NCBI GenBank assembly: GCA_964637835.1
Contig: CAZWYF010000009.1
Location: forward strand, 1-64,000
DNA: 64,000 bases
Origin: Glo-17 sp964637835
GTDB lineage: Bacteria; Krumholzibacteriota; Krumholzibacteriia; LZORAL124-64-63
Reading direction: 5' to 3'
Part shown: positions 1 through 8,179 of the stretch, piece after piece
Layout: every line of letters starts with the position of its first letter
Numbering within the stretch: the stretch's first letter is position 1
Notes under the pieces: generated by a model
The model's database searches: none
What the model saw: the letters and a program-made list of their open reading frames with translations, nothing else
Told to the model about the DNA's origin: nothing
Program-made: the position numbers and the translations under genes

Positions 1-2
1 GT

Positions 3-1154
3 GACACGGTGGGCGACCTGGACCTCCTCGTGGTCTGTGATCGCCCGGCCGCGGCAGTGGAGGCCCTCGCGGCGGACGAGGACACCGCCCACGTCCTCGC
101 CCGCGGCCAGGCCCGGGCCTCGGTGCAGCTGCGCTCCGGTCTGCAGGTGGACCTGCGCCTCGTCTCCGCCGGGAGCCACGGCGCGGCCCTGCACGCCTTC
201 ACCGGCGCGCGTCCCTACGTGGTGGCCATGCGGCGCCGCGCCCGCCGTCGCGACCGCAAGCTCAGTCGCCACGGCGTCTTCGCCGGCGAGCGGCGACTCG
301 CCGGCGCCACGGAGGAGGAGGTGTTCGACGCCCTGGACCTGCCCTGGATCCCGCCCGAGCTGCGCGAGGACCGCGGGGCCATCGCCGCCGCCGAGCGCGG
401 CGAACTGCCCGACCTGGTGACCGGTGACGACATCCGCGGCGACCTCCACGCCCACACCGACTGGACCGACGGCCGCAGCTCGCTGCGGGAGATGGCCACG
501 GCCGCCCGTGAGCGCGGCTATCAGTACCTGGCGATCACCGATCATTCCCGGCGAGTCACCGTCGCGGGCGGCCTGGATGCCGGGCAGCTGCTCGCCCAGG
601 TGGAGGAGATCGACGCCCTGAACGCCGAGCTGGATCGGCTCACCGTCCTGCGCGGCGTGGAGGTGGACATCCTGCGCGACGGCCGCCTCGACCTGCCCGA
701 CGAGGTCCTCGACCGCCTCGACGTGGTGGTGGCCTCGGTCCACTCGTACCTCGATCTGGACGCCGACACCCAGACCGATCGCATCCTGCGCGCCCTCGAC
801 AACCCGCATGTGCACATCCTCGGCCATCCCACCGGCCGCATGCTCGGCAAGCGCGGCGGCTGCGACCTGGACCTGCCGCGCCTCATCGCCGGCGCCCGCG
901 AGCGGGGCGTGGCCCTGGAGATCAACGCGCAGCCGAACCGCCTCGACCTGCGTGGCGAGCATCTGGCGCAGGTCCGCGAGCTGGACGCCCGCGTGGCCAT
1001 CGGCACGGATGCCCACTGGACCACGCATCTCGATCACATGCGCCTGGGCGTGGATCAGGCCCGCCGCGGCTGGCTGCAGACCCGCCACGTGATCAACACC
1101 CGCAGCCTGGGCCACCTGCGCCGGCAGCTGCGGCGGCGAGGAGGGCGCTCATGA
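3..1154 (+). CDS. polX: DNA polymerase/3'-5' exonuclease PolX, C-terminal part (gene begins before the window)
   Basis: This is a family X DNA polymerase fused to a PHP phosphoesterase domain, of the type used in base-excision repair and DNA end processing. The open frame runs into the left edge, so the 5' end is missing. The first residues include GDLDLLV, the palm-domain carboxylate motif of PolX. From about residue 140 the PHP domain follows, with metal-binding motifs DLHAHTDWTDG, ITDHS, GVEVDIL, VASVHS, GHPTGR and IGTDAH. All the usual PHP histidines and acids look intact, so the nuclease should be active. The stop codon overlaps the ATG of a 19-codon mini-ORF (ATGA) that leads to the next gene. 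Confidence 0.93.
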   Translation, partial: DTVGDLDLLVVCDRPAAAVEALAADEDTAHVLARGQARASVQLRSGLQVDLRLVSAGSHGAALHAFTGARPYVVAMRRRARRRDRKLSRHGVFAGERRLAGATEEEVFDALDLPWIPPELREDRGAIAAAERGELPDLVTGDDIRGDLHAHTDWTDGRSSLREMATAARERGYQYLAITDHSRRVTVAGGLDAGQLLAQVEEIDALNAELDRLTVLRGVEVDILRDGRLDLPDEVLDRLDVVVASVHSYLDLDADTQTDRILRALDNPHVHILGHPTGRMLGKRGGCDLDLPRLIAGARERGVALEINAQPNRLDLRGEHLAQVRELDARVAIGTDAHWTTHLDHMRLGVDQARRGWLQTRHVINTRSLGHLRRQLRRRGGRS

Positions 1155-1210
1155 ACCCCCGGGTCCCGCGCGCGCCACGGATCGTGGCGGCGGAGGTGCC
1201 CCGACCATGA
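1151..1210 (+). other. possible 19-residue translational-coupling mini-ORF
   Basis: An ATG overlaps the polX stop as ATGA at 1151-1154. The frame reads 19 codons and ends in a TGA that overlaps the ATG of the following MBL gene (ATGA at 1207-1210). It bridges the two genes without a gap, so ribosomes could be passed along. The peptide is Arg/Pro-rich and matches nothing I recognise. It may be chance in GC-rich DNA. Confidence 0.2.
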
Positions 1211-1929
1211 AGCTGGTCTTCCTCGGCACCCGGGGCTACATCGAGGCCCGCAGCCGGCGCCACCGGCGACACACTGCGGCGATGGTCTCGTACCGCGGCC
1301 GGCGCGTGATGATCGACTGCGGCGAGGACTGGCGCGGCCACTGGCCCGAGCCGTCACCGCACGCCCTGGTGATCACCCATGCCCACCCCGACCACGCGGG
1401 CGGCCTGGCCGACGGCGCGCCCTGTCCGGTCCATGCCACGGCCGCGGCCTGGGAGACGCTGGACGCCTTCCCCATCGCCGAGCGCCACGTGGTGGCGCCG
1501 CACCGGCGCCGCACCATCGGCGGCATGGATTTCACCTTCTTTCCCGTGGCCCACTCGCAGAAGGCGCCAGCCGGCGGCTGGCGCATCACCGCCGGACGGG
1601 TGACGGTCTTCTACGTGCCGGACGTGGTCCATATCCCCCGTCGCGCGGAGGCCCTGCAGGGTTGCAAGCTCTACGTGGGCGATGGCGCGGCCATCGCCCG
1701 CTCGCTGGTGCGCCGTCCGCACGGCGCGCTCATCGGCCACACCCCGGTGCGCACGCAGCTCACCTGGTGCGCGAAGGAGGGCGTGCCGCGCATGGTGGTC
1801 ACCCACTGCGGCGAGGAGATCGTCGGCGCCAGCGCGCGCGAGGTGCGGGCGCGTCTCGAGCCGCTGGCCGCCGAGCGTGGCGTGGCGGTGACCGTCGCCC
1901 ATGACGGCCTGGAACTGGTGCTGCGCTGA
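1207..1929 (+). CDS. MBL-fold metallo-hydrolase (RNase Z/PhnP-like superfamily)
   Basis: A 240-residue metallo-beta-lactamase-fold hydrolase, probably cytoplasmic because no signal peptide is visible. The HxHxDH metal motif lies at residues 58-63 (THAHPDHAGG). A downstream His (FPVAHS), an Asp (YVPDVV), a further His in LIGHTPV and a late His (VTHCGEE) could complete a two-metal site. The start MKLVFLGTRG is typical of RNase Z/PhnP-like members, which act on phosphodiesters, but the substrate cannot be set from sequence. It follows polX through the mini-ORF and is probably co-transcribed with it. Confidence 0.8.
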   Translation: MKLVFLGTRGYIEARSRRHRRHTAAMVSYRGRRVMIDCGEDWRGHWPEPSPHALVITHAHPDHAGGLADGAPCPVHATAAAWETLDAFPIAERHVVAPHRRRTIGGMDFTFFPVAHSQKAPAGGWRITAGRVTVFYVPDVVHIPRRAEALQGCKLYVGDGAAIARSLVRRPHGALIGHTPVRTQLTWCAKEGVPRMVVTHCGEEIVGASAREVRARLEPLAAERGVAVTVAHDGLELVLR

Positions 1930-1988
1930 GCGGCGCCGAACCCCGTCCGCGCCGGCCGGCGCGGGCGCCCATCGTCGAGGAGATGTCC

Positions 1989-2369
1989 ATGGAATACCGG
2001 AACTACGTCGATCATGCCGCCGCGCTGGAGTTCATCACCGATCGTGACCTGGCCGATGCGCTGGTCAAGGCCATCCTGGGGCTCGTGGTCAGCCGCCTGC
2101 CCGAGCGCGCGGCCGTGGAGATGGCCGCCGCCCTGCCGCAGCCCCTGGACTACGAGCGACTGCGCGGTCATCAGGCGGGGGCCGATGAGCTCTCTCTCGA
2201 CGAGATGCTCGGCGTCCTGGCTGACCAGTTCGCCATCAGCGCGGAGCAGGCCCGCGAGGCGGCCACCGGCATCCTGGGCCTGGCCCGCGAGGACCTGGGG
2301 CCGCGGCGAGCGGAGCAGGTGCAGCGGCAGTTGCCAGGGGACTGGTCGCCGCTCTTCGGCGCCGGCTGA
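1989..2369 (+). CDS. DUF2267 domain-containing protein
   Basis: A small, mostly helical protein of about 126 residues. The repeated pattern of a helix, then RLP or QLP, then a helix, and the ending in QRQLPGDWSPLF, match DUF2267 proteins. Their function is unknown; they are often found near stress or envelope genes. GAGGAG at 1977-1982 abuts an ATG at 1983 but sits six bases before the ATG at 1989, so I prefer 1989; the earlier start would add two residues. It probably ends the polX-MBL transcription unit. Confidence 0.65.
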   Translation: MEYRNYVDHAAALEFITDRDLADALVKAILGLVVSRLPERAAVEMAAALPQPLDYERLRGHQAGADELSLDEMLGVLADQFAISAEQAREAATGILGLAREDLGPRRAEQVQRQLPGDWSPLFGAG

Positions 2370-2394
2370 CCCGCTGGTGCGGCTGGTGGCCGCC

Positions 2395-3068
2395 TCAGGC
2401 CCAACCGAGGAGGCCGGCACCCAGCCGGGCCGCCACGCACCACAGGACCACCGCCAGCGGCGGCGTGCGGCGCCACTGCAGGGCGGCCAGACCCGTCAGC
2501 GCGATGGCGACGTCGGCCACGCCGTCGATGGCGGTGACGGCGATGGGATCGATGAACGCGGCGGCCAGCAGCCCCACCACCGCGGCGTTGACGCCGGCCA
2601 CCGCACCGGCCGCCCGCGGGTGAGCCGCCACCGCGCTCCAGAAGGGCAGCACGCCGCCCAGCAGCAGGAAGCGGCGCCAGCGGTCCCGCCAGGCCCGGCC
2701 GCCACCGCCGCGAAGGCCACCAGCAGGATGGCCGAGGGCAGGGTGAAGCCCACGAATGCGGCCAGCGCGCCTGGCCAGCCCGCGCGCAGCAGGCCGATGG
2801 CCAGGCCGAGCTGGCTGCTCGCCGGCCCCGGCAGGAACTGGCAGAGGGCGAGGAGCTGGGCGAAGCGGGCGTCGTCGAGCCACTGCCGCCGGGTGACGAA
2901 CTCCCGCCGGAAGTAGCCGAGGTGGGCGATGGGACCCCCGAAGGAGGTCGTCCCGAGGTGGAGGAACGCGCGCAGGACCTCGCCGGCCGTACCGGCAGGA
3001 GGGCCGGCGGCCACCGGCGCCGGGGAGCGGCGGTCGTCCCCTGACGGGCTCGCGGATGGACGCGGCAT
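2395..3068 (-). pseudogene. chrA: decayed chromate transporter (ChrA family), internal deletion plus frameshift
   Basis: The N-terminal part (from 3068) has the CHR-domain signature: LGTTSFGGPIAHLGYF, then CQFLPGPASSQLG, then FTLPSAILL. The C-terminal part, in another frame down to 2395, has LPFWSAV and GVNAAVVGLL, which belong to the end of the second CHR domain. The frame changes near 2690-2710. A full two-domain ChrA has about 390-400 residues. Only about 224 codons remain, so the end of domain 1 and the start of domain 2 are gone, with the breakpoint where the two halves resemble each other. The start is set by GGGAGC about seven bases upstream. ChrA proteins export chromate; this copy should be inactive unless the sequence is misassembled. 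Confidence 0.75.
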
Positions 3069-3234
3069 GGAAGCTCCCGGGATCGGTGCGAGCGTGGGAT
3101 CCGGCCTGGGCAGCGGCATAGACTAGGGCGCGCCGGGACCCACCGCCACGCCGCCGACCGTGGTGGTCCCCTTCCGCCGCCGGGACTAGTCATGTGCGAG
3201 AGACCATCCAACCCGGCGAAGAGGAGCTCCGACC

Positions 3235-4233
3235 ATGGAACTGACCACCATCGCGGGCACCGACCTGCGCGTCTCCCGCATCGCCCTGGGCACCTGGGCC
3301 ATCGGCGGCTGGATGTGGGGCGGCACGGACGAGCGCCAGTCCATCGACACCATCCTGACGGCCCTCGAGCGCGGCGTGACGCTCATCGACACCGCGCCGG
3401 TCTACGGCTTCGGGACCAGCGAGCGCATCGTGGGCCAGGCGGTGGCCGAGTTCGGCGACCGCGCCGCCCTGCAGCTCTCCACCAAGGCCGGCCTGGAGTG
3501 GCATGACGACGGCTCGGTCACCCGCAACGGGTCCCGCGAGCGCATCCTGCGCGAGGTGGAGGACTCCCTCGAGCGGCTGGGGACCGATCATCTGGACGTC
3601 TACTTCGTCCACTGGCCGGACTGCCGCCTGCCGGTGGAGGAGACGGCCATGGTCATGCGCGAGCTGCACGAGCAGGGCACCATCAAGGCCGTGGGGGTGA
3701 GCAACTTCACCCCCGACCAGATGGCGCGCTTCCGGCGCGAGTGCCCGCTGCACGTGGCCCAGCCGCCGTACAACATCCTCGAGCGGGGCATCGAGCAGGA
3801 CGTGGCGCCGTGGTGCCACCGGCACGGGGTGGCCCTGATGACCTACGGCGCCCTCTGCCGGGGCCTGCTGTCGGGCAAGATGAGCCGCGAGCGCGAGTTC
3901 ACCGGCGACGACCTCCGCCAGGGCGATCCCAAGTTCCAGGCGCCGCGGTTCGACCACTACCTGGCCGCGGCCGCGGCGCTGGAGCGCCTGGCGCACGAAC
4001 GGTTCGGCAAGAGCCTGCTGGTCTTCGCCCTGCGCTGGGTCCTGGAGATGGGCACGGAGATCGCCATCTGGGGCGGCCGGCGTCCCGAGCAGATGGAACC
4101 CGTGCAGGAGGTGTGGGGCTGGTCCCTGGACGCGGCCACGCTGGCGGCGGTGGACTCCATCCTCGCCGCGCACGTCCCGCAGCCGGTGGGACCGGAGTTC
4201 ATGGCGCCGCCCACGGGGCTGGCCGGAGCCTGA
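3235..4233 (+). CDS. aldo/keto reductase
   Basis: A 332-residue NAD(P)H-dependent oxidoreductase of the AKR superfamily, predicted to be a cytoplasmic TIM barrel. The catalytic tetrad is visible as Asp52 and Tyr57 (LIDTAPVYG), Lys84 (LSTKAG) and His126 (VHWPD). Further family marks are GVSNF near residue 163 and the late IWGGRRPEQ segment in place of the common IPGARNPEQ. The substrate is unknown. AGAGGAG lies ten bases before the ATG. It faces the pyruvate dehydrogenase operon, and the two stops are only ten bases apart. Confidence 0.9.
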   Translation: MELTTIAGTDLRVSRIALGTWAIGGWMWGGTDERQSIDTILTALERGVTLIDTAPVYGFGTSERIVGQAVAEFGDRAALQLSTKAGLEWHDDGSVTRNGSRERILREVEDSLERLGTDHLDVYFVHWPDCRLPVEETAMVMRELHEQGTIKAVGVSNFTPDQMARFRRECPLHVAQPPYNILERGIEQDVAPWCHRHGVALMTYGALCRGLLSGKMSREREFTGDDLRQGDPKFQAPRFDHYLAAAAALERLAHERFGKSLLVFALRWVLEMGTEIAIWGGRRPEQMEPVQEVWGWSLDAATLAAVDSILAAHVPQPVGPEFMAPPTGLAGA

Positions 4234-4243
4234 CCCTGGTGGT

Positions 4244-5674
4244 TCAGCCTTCCGGGCCGGCCGGGGCGTCAGGTCCCAGATGGGTGGCGCCGCCGAGCAG
4301 CAGCTCGGCGGCCTCGCCCACCGTCTCGGACAGCGTGGGGTGGGGGTGGACGGTGAGGGCCAGGTCGCTGGCGAGCGCGCCCATCTCCAGGGCCAGCGCC
4401 AGTTCCGAGATCAAGGACTCGGCCTGCGACCCCACCACGCCAGCGCCCAGGAGGCGGCCGCCATCAGGGGCGACCAGCAGCCTGGTCATGCCGTCGGCGG
4501 CCCCCATGGAGACCGCCCGGCCGTTGGCTCGCCAGGGGTAGCGGAGCACCTTCACGTCGCGCTCCTGTTCCCGCGCTGCGGTCTCGGTCAGGCCGCACCA
4601 CGCCAGCTGGGGCTGGGTGTAGATGACGGCCGGGATGGCACGGCGGTCGCGGGCGGCCGGTTCGCCGGCGATGGCGCCGGCGGCCACCTTGCCCTCGTGC
4701 ATCGCCTCGTGAGCCAGGAGCTGGCCGCCACAGACATCGCCCACGGCGTAGATGCGTTCCGCGGTGGTCCGGCCCACCCCGTCCACCGCGATGAATCCGT
4801 CGTCAGCCAGCTCCACGCCGGCGTCGGACAGTCCCAGATCCCGGGAGCGGGGGGCGCGTCCCACCGCCACCAGGGCGCGGTCGAAGCGCGTCCCGCCATC
4901 GCGGTCGCTGCCGGTGAAGCGGGCGGTGACGCCCTCGTCGTCCTCCCGCAGCTCATCCACCGTGGTCTCCAGGCGGATGGTGTCCAGGAGCCCCTCGAGG
5001 CGGCGGTGGAGCGGGCCCACCAGGTCGCGATCGACCCCCGGGAGCAGGCCGTCGGCGACCTCGGTCACCGTCACCCGGGAGCCCAGGACCGCGAAGGCCG
5101 AGCCCAGTTCCAGGCCGATGTAGCCGCCTCCCACCACGAGCAGGCGGCCGGGGATGTCGGTCAGGTCCAGCGCGGTGGTCGAGTTCAGGACACGCTCCCC
5201 GAACTCCAGGCCCGGCAGGCTCGCGGGGTAGGAGCCGGTGGCGATGATGGCGTGCTCGAACGCCAGTTCCCCGGCGTCCTCGCCCTCGATACGCACGGAC
5301 CGCGGCCCGGCGAAGCGCGCCCGGCCGCGGACCACCCGGACCTGGCGCTTGCGGACCAGGGCCTCCAGCCCGGTGACCAGCTCGTCCACCACGCCGTCCT
5401 TCCACTCGCGGATGCGGTCGATCTCGATGCGCGGGGCATCGTAGGCCACGCCGTGCTCTCCCGCGGCGTCGGCGGCGAGGATGGTGTCGGCGAGGGAGAG
5501 CAGCGCCTTGGTGGGAATGCAGCCGCGCTGCAGGCAGACGCCGCCGAGTCGCTCCTCGTCGCTGATCAGGGTGACGTCCAGTCCGCGGTCGGCGGCGTGG
5601 AAGGCGGCGGCGTAACCGCCGGGGCCGCCACCGATCACCAGCACCTGGGCGCGGTCGGGTCCTTGGTCGCTCAT
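4244..5674 (-). CDS. lpdA: dihydrolipoyl dehydrogenase (E3)
   Basis: The flavoprotein E3 of 2-oxoacid dehydrogenase complexes, which reoxidises dihydrolipoamide with NAD+. It has 476 residues, normal for the family. The FAD-binding GGGPGGYAAA lies at residues 15-24. The redox disulfide is Cys47-Cys52 (GGVCLQRGCIPTK). An NAD-binding GGGYIGLELG follows, then AVGDVCGG, and the C-terminal HPHPTLSE supplies the active-site His/Glu pair from the partner subunit. It is the last gene of the E1alpha-E1beta-E2-E3 operon, 22 bases after the E2 stop, and probably serves pyruvate dehydrogenase. Confidence 0.96.
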   Translation of the reverse strand: MSDQGPDRAQVLVIGGGPGGYAAAFHAADRGLDVTLISDEERLGGVCLQRGCIPTKALLSLADTILAADAAGEHGVAYDAPRIEIDRIREWKDGVVDELVTGLEALVRKRQVRVVRGRARFAGPRSVRIEGEDAGELAFEHAIIATGSYPASLPGLEFGERVLNSTTALDLTDIPGRLLVVGGGYIGLELGSAFAVLGSRVTVTEVADGLLPGVDRDLVGPLHRRLEGLLDTIRLETTVDELREDDEGVTARFTGSDRDGGTRFDRALVAVGRAPRSRDLGLSDAGVELADDGFIAVDGVGRTTAERIYAVGDVCGGQLLAHEAMHEGKVAAGAIAGEPAARDRRAIPAVIYTQPQLAWCGLTETAAREQERDVKVLRYPWRANGRAVSMGAADGMTRLLVAPDGGRLLGAGVVGSQAESLISELALALEMGALASDLALTVHPHPTLSETVGEAAELLLGGATHLGPDAPAGPEG

Positions 5675-5696
5675 GTCCGGCTCCTCGGGCGCATCC

Positions 5697-7193
5697 TCAG
5701 GTGACCAGCATCAGGCTCTCGGGGTCGGCCAGCAGCTCGACCATCCGCGCGCAGAAGTGCGCGGCGTCGGCTCCGTCCACCACGCGGTGGTCGAAGGCCA
5801 GGGCCAGCGGCAACCGCAGGCGAGCGTCCACCTCCCAGGCCTCGAGGTCGCCAACCACCACCGGCTGCAGGGCCGCCCGGGCCACGCCCAGGATGGCCAC
5901 CTGGGGCCAGTTGATGATGGGCGTGAAACCGGTGCCGCCGATGGGACCGGGGTTGGTGATGGTGAAGGTGCCGCCGGTCATCTCCCGCGGCGAGAGGTCG
6001 CCCTCGCGCGCGCGCTCGGCCACGCCGGTGAGTTCCACCGCGAGGTCGGTGATGGACTTGCGGTCGGCCTCCCGGATCACCGGCACCACCAGGCCCCGGG
6101 GCGTCTCCACCGCCACGCCGAGGTGGAAGAACTTCTTGAGGATGATCTCCTCGCGGTCCACGTCGATGCTCGCATTGAACCGGGGATGTTCGCGCAGCGC
6201 ACCGATCACCGCCTTCATCACCAGGACGGTGAGCGTGAGCTTGCCGCCGGCGTCGGCCACCTCCTGCTGGTGGTCGCGCCGGAAGCGCTCGAGCTCGGTG
6301 ATGTCGGCCACGTCCTGGTGGGTGACGTGGGCCACCTGGGACCAGGACAGCGCCATGCGTTCGGCCGTGGCGCGCCGGACGCTCCGCAGGGGGACCCGCT
6401 CGATCTCGCCCCATTCGGCGAAGTCGGGCAGTCGCGGGGCCTTCACGCGCGGCAGCTGGACGGGAGACCGTCCCCCGTCGGCTTCCTCGCCCGCGGCCTC
6501 CGCGCCCGCCGCGCCCTCACGCGGCATGTCCGCGCGGGATTCCTCGCCCGCCGCCTCCTTCCCGCCGGCGGCGCGGACGTCGTCGGCGGTGACGCGCCCC
6601 TCCGGCCCCGAACCCTCGACGGCGCCGAGATCCACGCCGAGCTCGCGGGCCAGGCGGCGCGTGGACGGCGAGGCGGGGACCGGCCCCTCGTCCGCTCCTC
6701 TGGCCGTCTTTTCTCGCGGCTGCTCCTCGCCGCCCGCGTCCGGGGGGGGAGCCTTCTTCTTCCGCGGCCGCGGCGCCTCGGCTTCCCGCCGGGATTCCGC
6801 CTGGTCCGCTGCCGCTTCCTGGTCCGCGGCGGACGACTTCTCCGTGGCCTCGGCCTCCGCCTCGGCCTCCTCCTCCCCGGCGTCCTCCTCCTTCTCGGTG
6901 TCCTCCTTCTCCGCGGTGTCCTCCTTCTTTGCGGTGTCCTCGTCGGTGGCCTGGCCGGCCGGTTCGTACGTCAGCAGGGTCGCGCCCACCTCCACGCGCT
7001 GGCCCGCCTCGACCTTCACCTCGGCGATGGTCCCGTCGAACGTGGAAGGGATGTCCACGGCGGCCTTGTCGGTCTCCACGGTGAAGAGCGGATCCTCCTC
7101 GGAGACCTCCTGGCCGGGCTCGACCTTGACGTCCTGGATCTCGGCCTCGTGGATGCCCTCGCCGGGGTCCTGCAGCTTGAAATCGGTGGCCAT
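5697..7193 (-). CDS. pdhC: dihydrolipoamide acetyltransferase (E2) of the pyruvate dehydrogenase complex
   Basis: The core acyltransferase moves the acetyl group from lipoamide to CoA. Residues 1-80 form one lipoyl domain with the modified Lys43 in ETDKAAV. A long Glu/Ala/Lys-rich flexible linker follows at about 85-165. The peripheral-subunit-binding domain (ASPSTRRLARELGV) is at about 175-210. The catalytic domain ends with DHRVVDG, which holds His469 and Asp473. The length of 498 residues is normal for a one-lipoyl E2. It lies four bases after the E1beta stop. A branched-chain-type E2 is a less likely alternative. Confidence 0.93.
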   Translation of the reverse strand: MATDFKLQDPGEGIHEAEIQDVKVEPGQEVSEEDPLFTVETDKAAVDIPSTFDGTIAEVKVEAGQRVEVGATLLTYEPAGQATDEDTAKKEDTAEKEDTEKEEDAGEEEAEAEAEATEKSSAADQEAAADQAESRREAEAPRPRKKKAPPPDAGGEEQPREKTARGADEGPVPASPSTRRLARELGVDLGAVEGSGPEGRVTADDVRAAGGKEAAGEESRADMPREGAAGAEAAGEEADGGRSPVQLPRVKAPRLPDFAEWGEIERVPLRSVRRATAERMALSWSQVAHVTHQDVADITELERFRRDHQQEVADAGGKLTLTVLVMKAVIGALREHPRFNASIDVDREEIILKKFFHLGVAVETPRGLVVPVIREADRKSITDLAVELTGVAERAREGDLSPREMTGGTFTITNPGPIGGTGFTPIINWPQVAILGVARAALQPVVVGDLEAWEVDARLRLPLALAFDHRVVDGADAAHFCARMVELLADPESLMLVT

Positions 7194-7196
7194 GCG

Positions 7197-8177
7197 TCAT
7201 GCCTCGAGGGTTCGGCGAGCGGCCGCGACGATCCGGTCGGCATCCGGCAGGTAGGCCTGCTCGCGCGCGAAGTAGGGGACATGGACGTCGTATCCGGTGA
7301 CGCGCTCGATGGGCGTCTCCAGGTACCAGAACGACTGCTCCACCAGCCGGGCCATGATCTCGCCCGCGGGGCCGAAGCTGCGGTGCGCCTCGTGCACCAC
7401 CACGGCGTGGCCGGTGCGGCGGACCGAGGCGGTGAAGGGACCGTCGTCCAGCGGCGAGATGGTCCTCAGGTCGATCACCTCGGATTCGACGCCATCCTCG
7501 GAGGCGAGGACCTCGGCGGCCTCCAGGGTGCGGCCGAGCATGGCGCCATAGGCCACCAGCGTCAGGTCGCCGCCCTCGCGTACCACCGCGGATTCGCCCA
7601 GGGGCAACGTCTCCTCCTCCTCGGGCACCTCCTCGCGCAGGGCGCGGTAGAGGAGCTTGGATTCGAAGAACACCACGGGATCGGGGTCGCGGATGGCGCT
7701 GACCAGCAGGGCGCGGGCGTTCCGTGGCCCCGACGGGATCACCATCTTCAGGCCCGGCTGATGGGCATAGAACACCTCCTTGCTCTCGGAGTGATGTTCC
7801 AGGGCATGGACCCCCGCCCCGTAGGGCATGCGCGCCACCATGGGCACGCCGAACCGGCCCCGCGTGCGCCACCGCAGGCGGGAGGCATGGTTCTCGAACT
7901 GATGCATGGCGAGATAGCTGAAGCCGGAGAACTGCAGTTCGCAGACCGGCCGCAGGCCGCCGGCGCACATGCCCACCGCCGCGCCGATGATCACCGACTC
8001 GGCCAGGGGCGTGTCCACCACGCGCTGCTCGCCATAGGTGTCGAGCAGCCCGGCGGTGACGCGGAAGACGCCGCCGTCGACGCCCACGTCCTCGCCCATG
8101 ACCACCACGCTCTCGTCGCGCTCCATCTCCTGCTTCAGCGCGAGGTTGATCGCCTCGACCAGGTTGAGTTCCGGCAT
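7197..8177 (-). CDS. pdhB: pyruvate dehydrogenase E1 component, beta subunit
   Basis: The beta subunit of the thiamine-diphosphate-dependent E1 heterotetramer that decarboxylates pyruvate. It has 326 residues and starts MPELNLVEAINLAL, as family members do. Conserved stretches are VVVMGEDVGVDGGVF, DTPLAESVIIGAAVGM and VIDLRTISPLD, then a C-terminal transketolase segment with VVVHEAHRSFGPAGEI. It follows E1alpha by two bases and precedes E2 by three, so all are surely translated from one message. Confidence 0.95.
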   Translation of the reverse strand: MPELNLVEAINLALKQEMERDESVVVMGEDVGVDGGVFRVTAGLLDTYGEQRVVDTPLAESVIIGAAVGMCAGGLRPVCELQFSGFSYLAMHQFENHASRLRWRTRGRFGVPMVARMPYGAGVHALEHHSESKEVFYAHQPGLKMVIPSGPRNARALLVSAIRDPDPVVFFESKLLYRALREEVPEEEETLPLGESAVVREGGDLTLVAYGAMLGRTLEAAEVLASEDGVESEVIDLRTISPLDDGPFTASVRRTGHAVVVHEAHRSFGPAGEIMARLVEQSFWYLETPIERVTGYDVHVPYFAREQAYLPDADRIVAAARRTLEA

Positions 8178-8179
8178 GG

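Noticed and set aside
2171..3211. A 346-codon minus-strand frame covering the chromate transporter region as an intact gene
   Set aside because: Its translation is Arg/Pro/Gly-rich and carries neither ChrA signature at the right place; the ChrA words lie in the two other frames.
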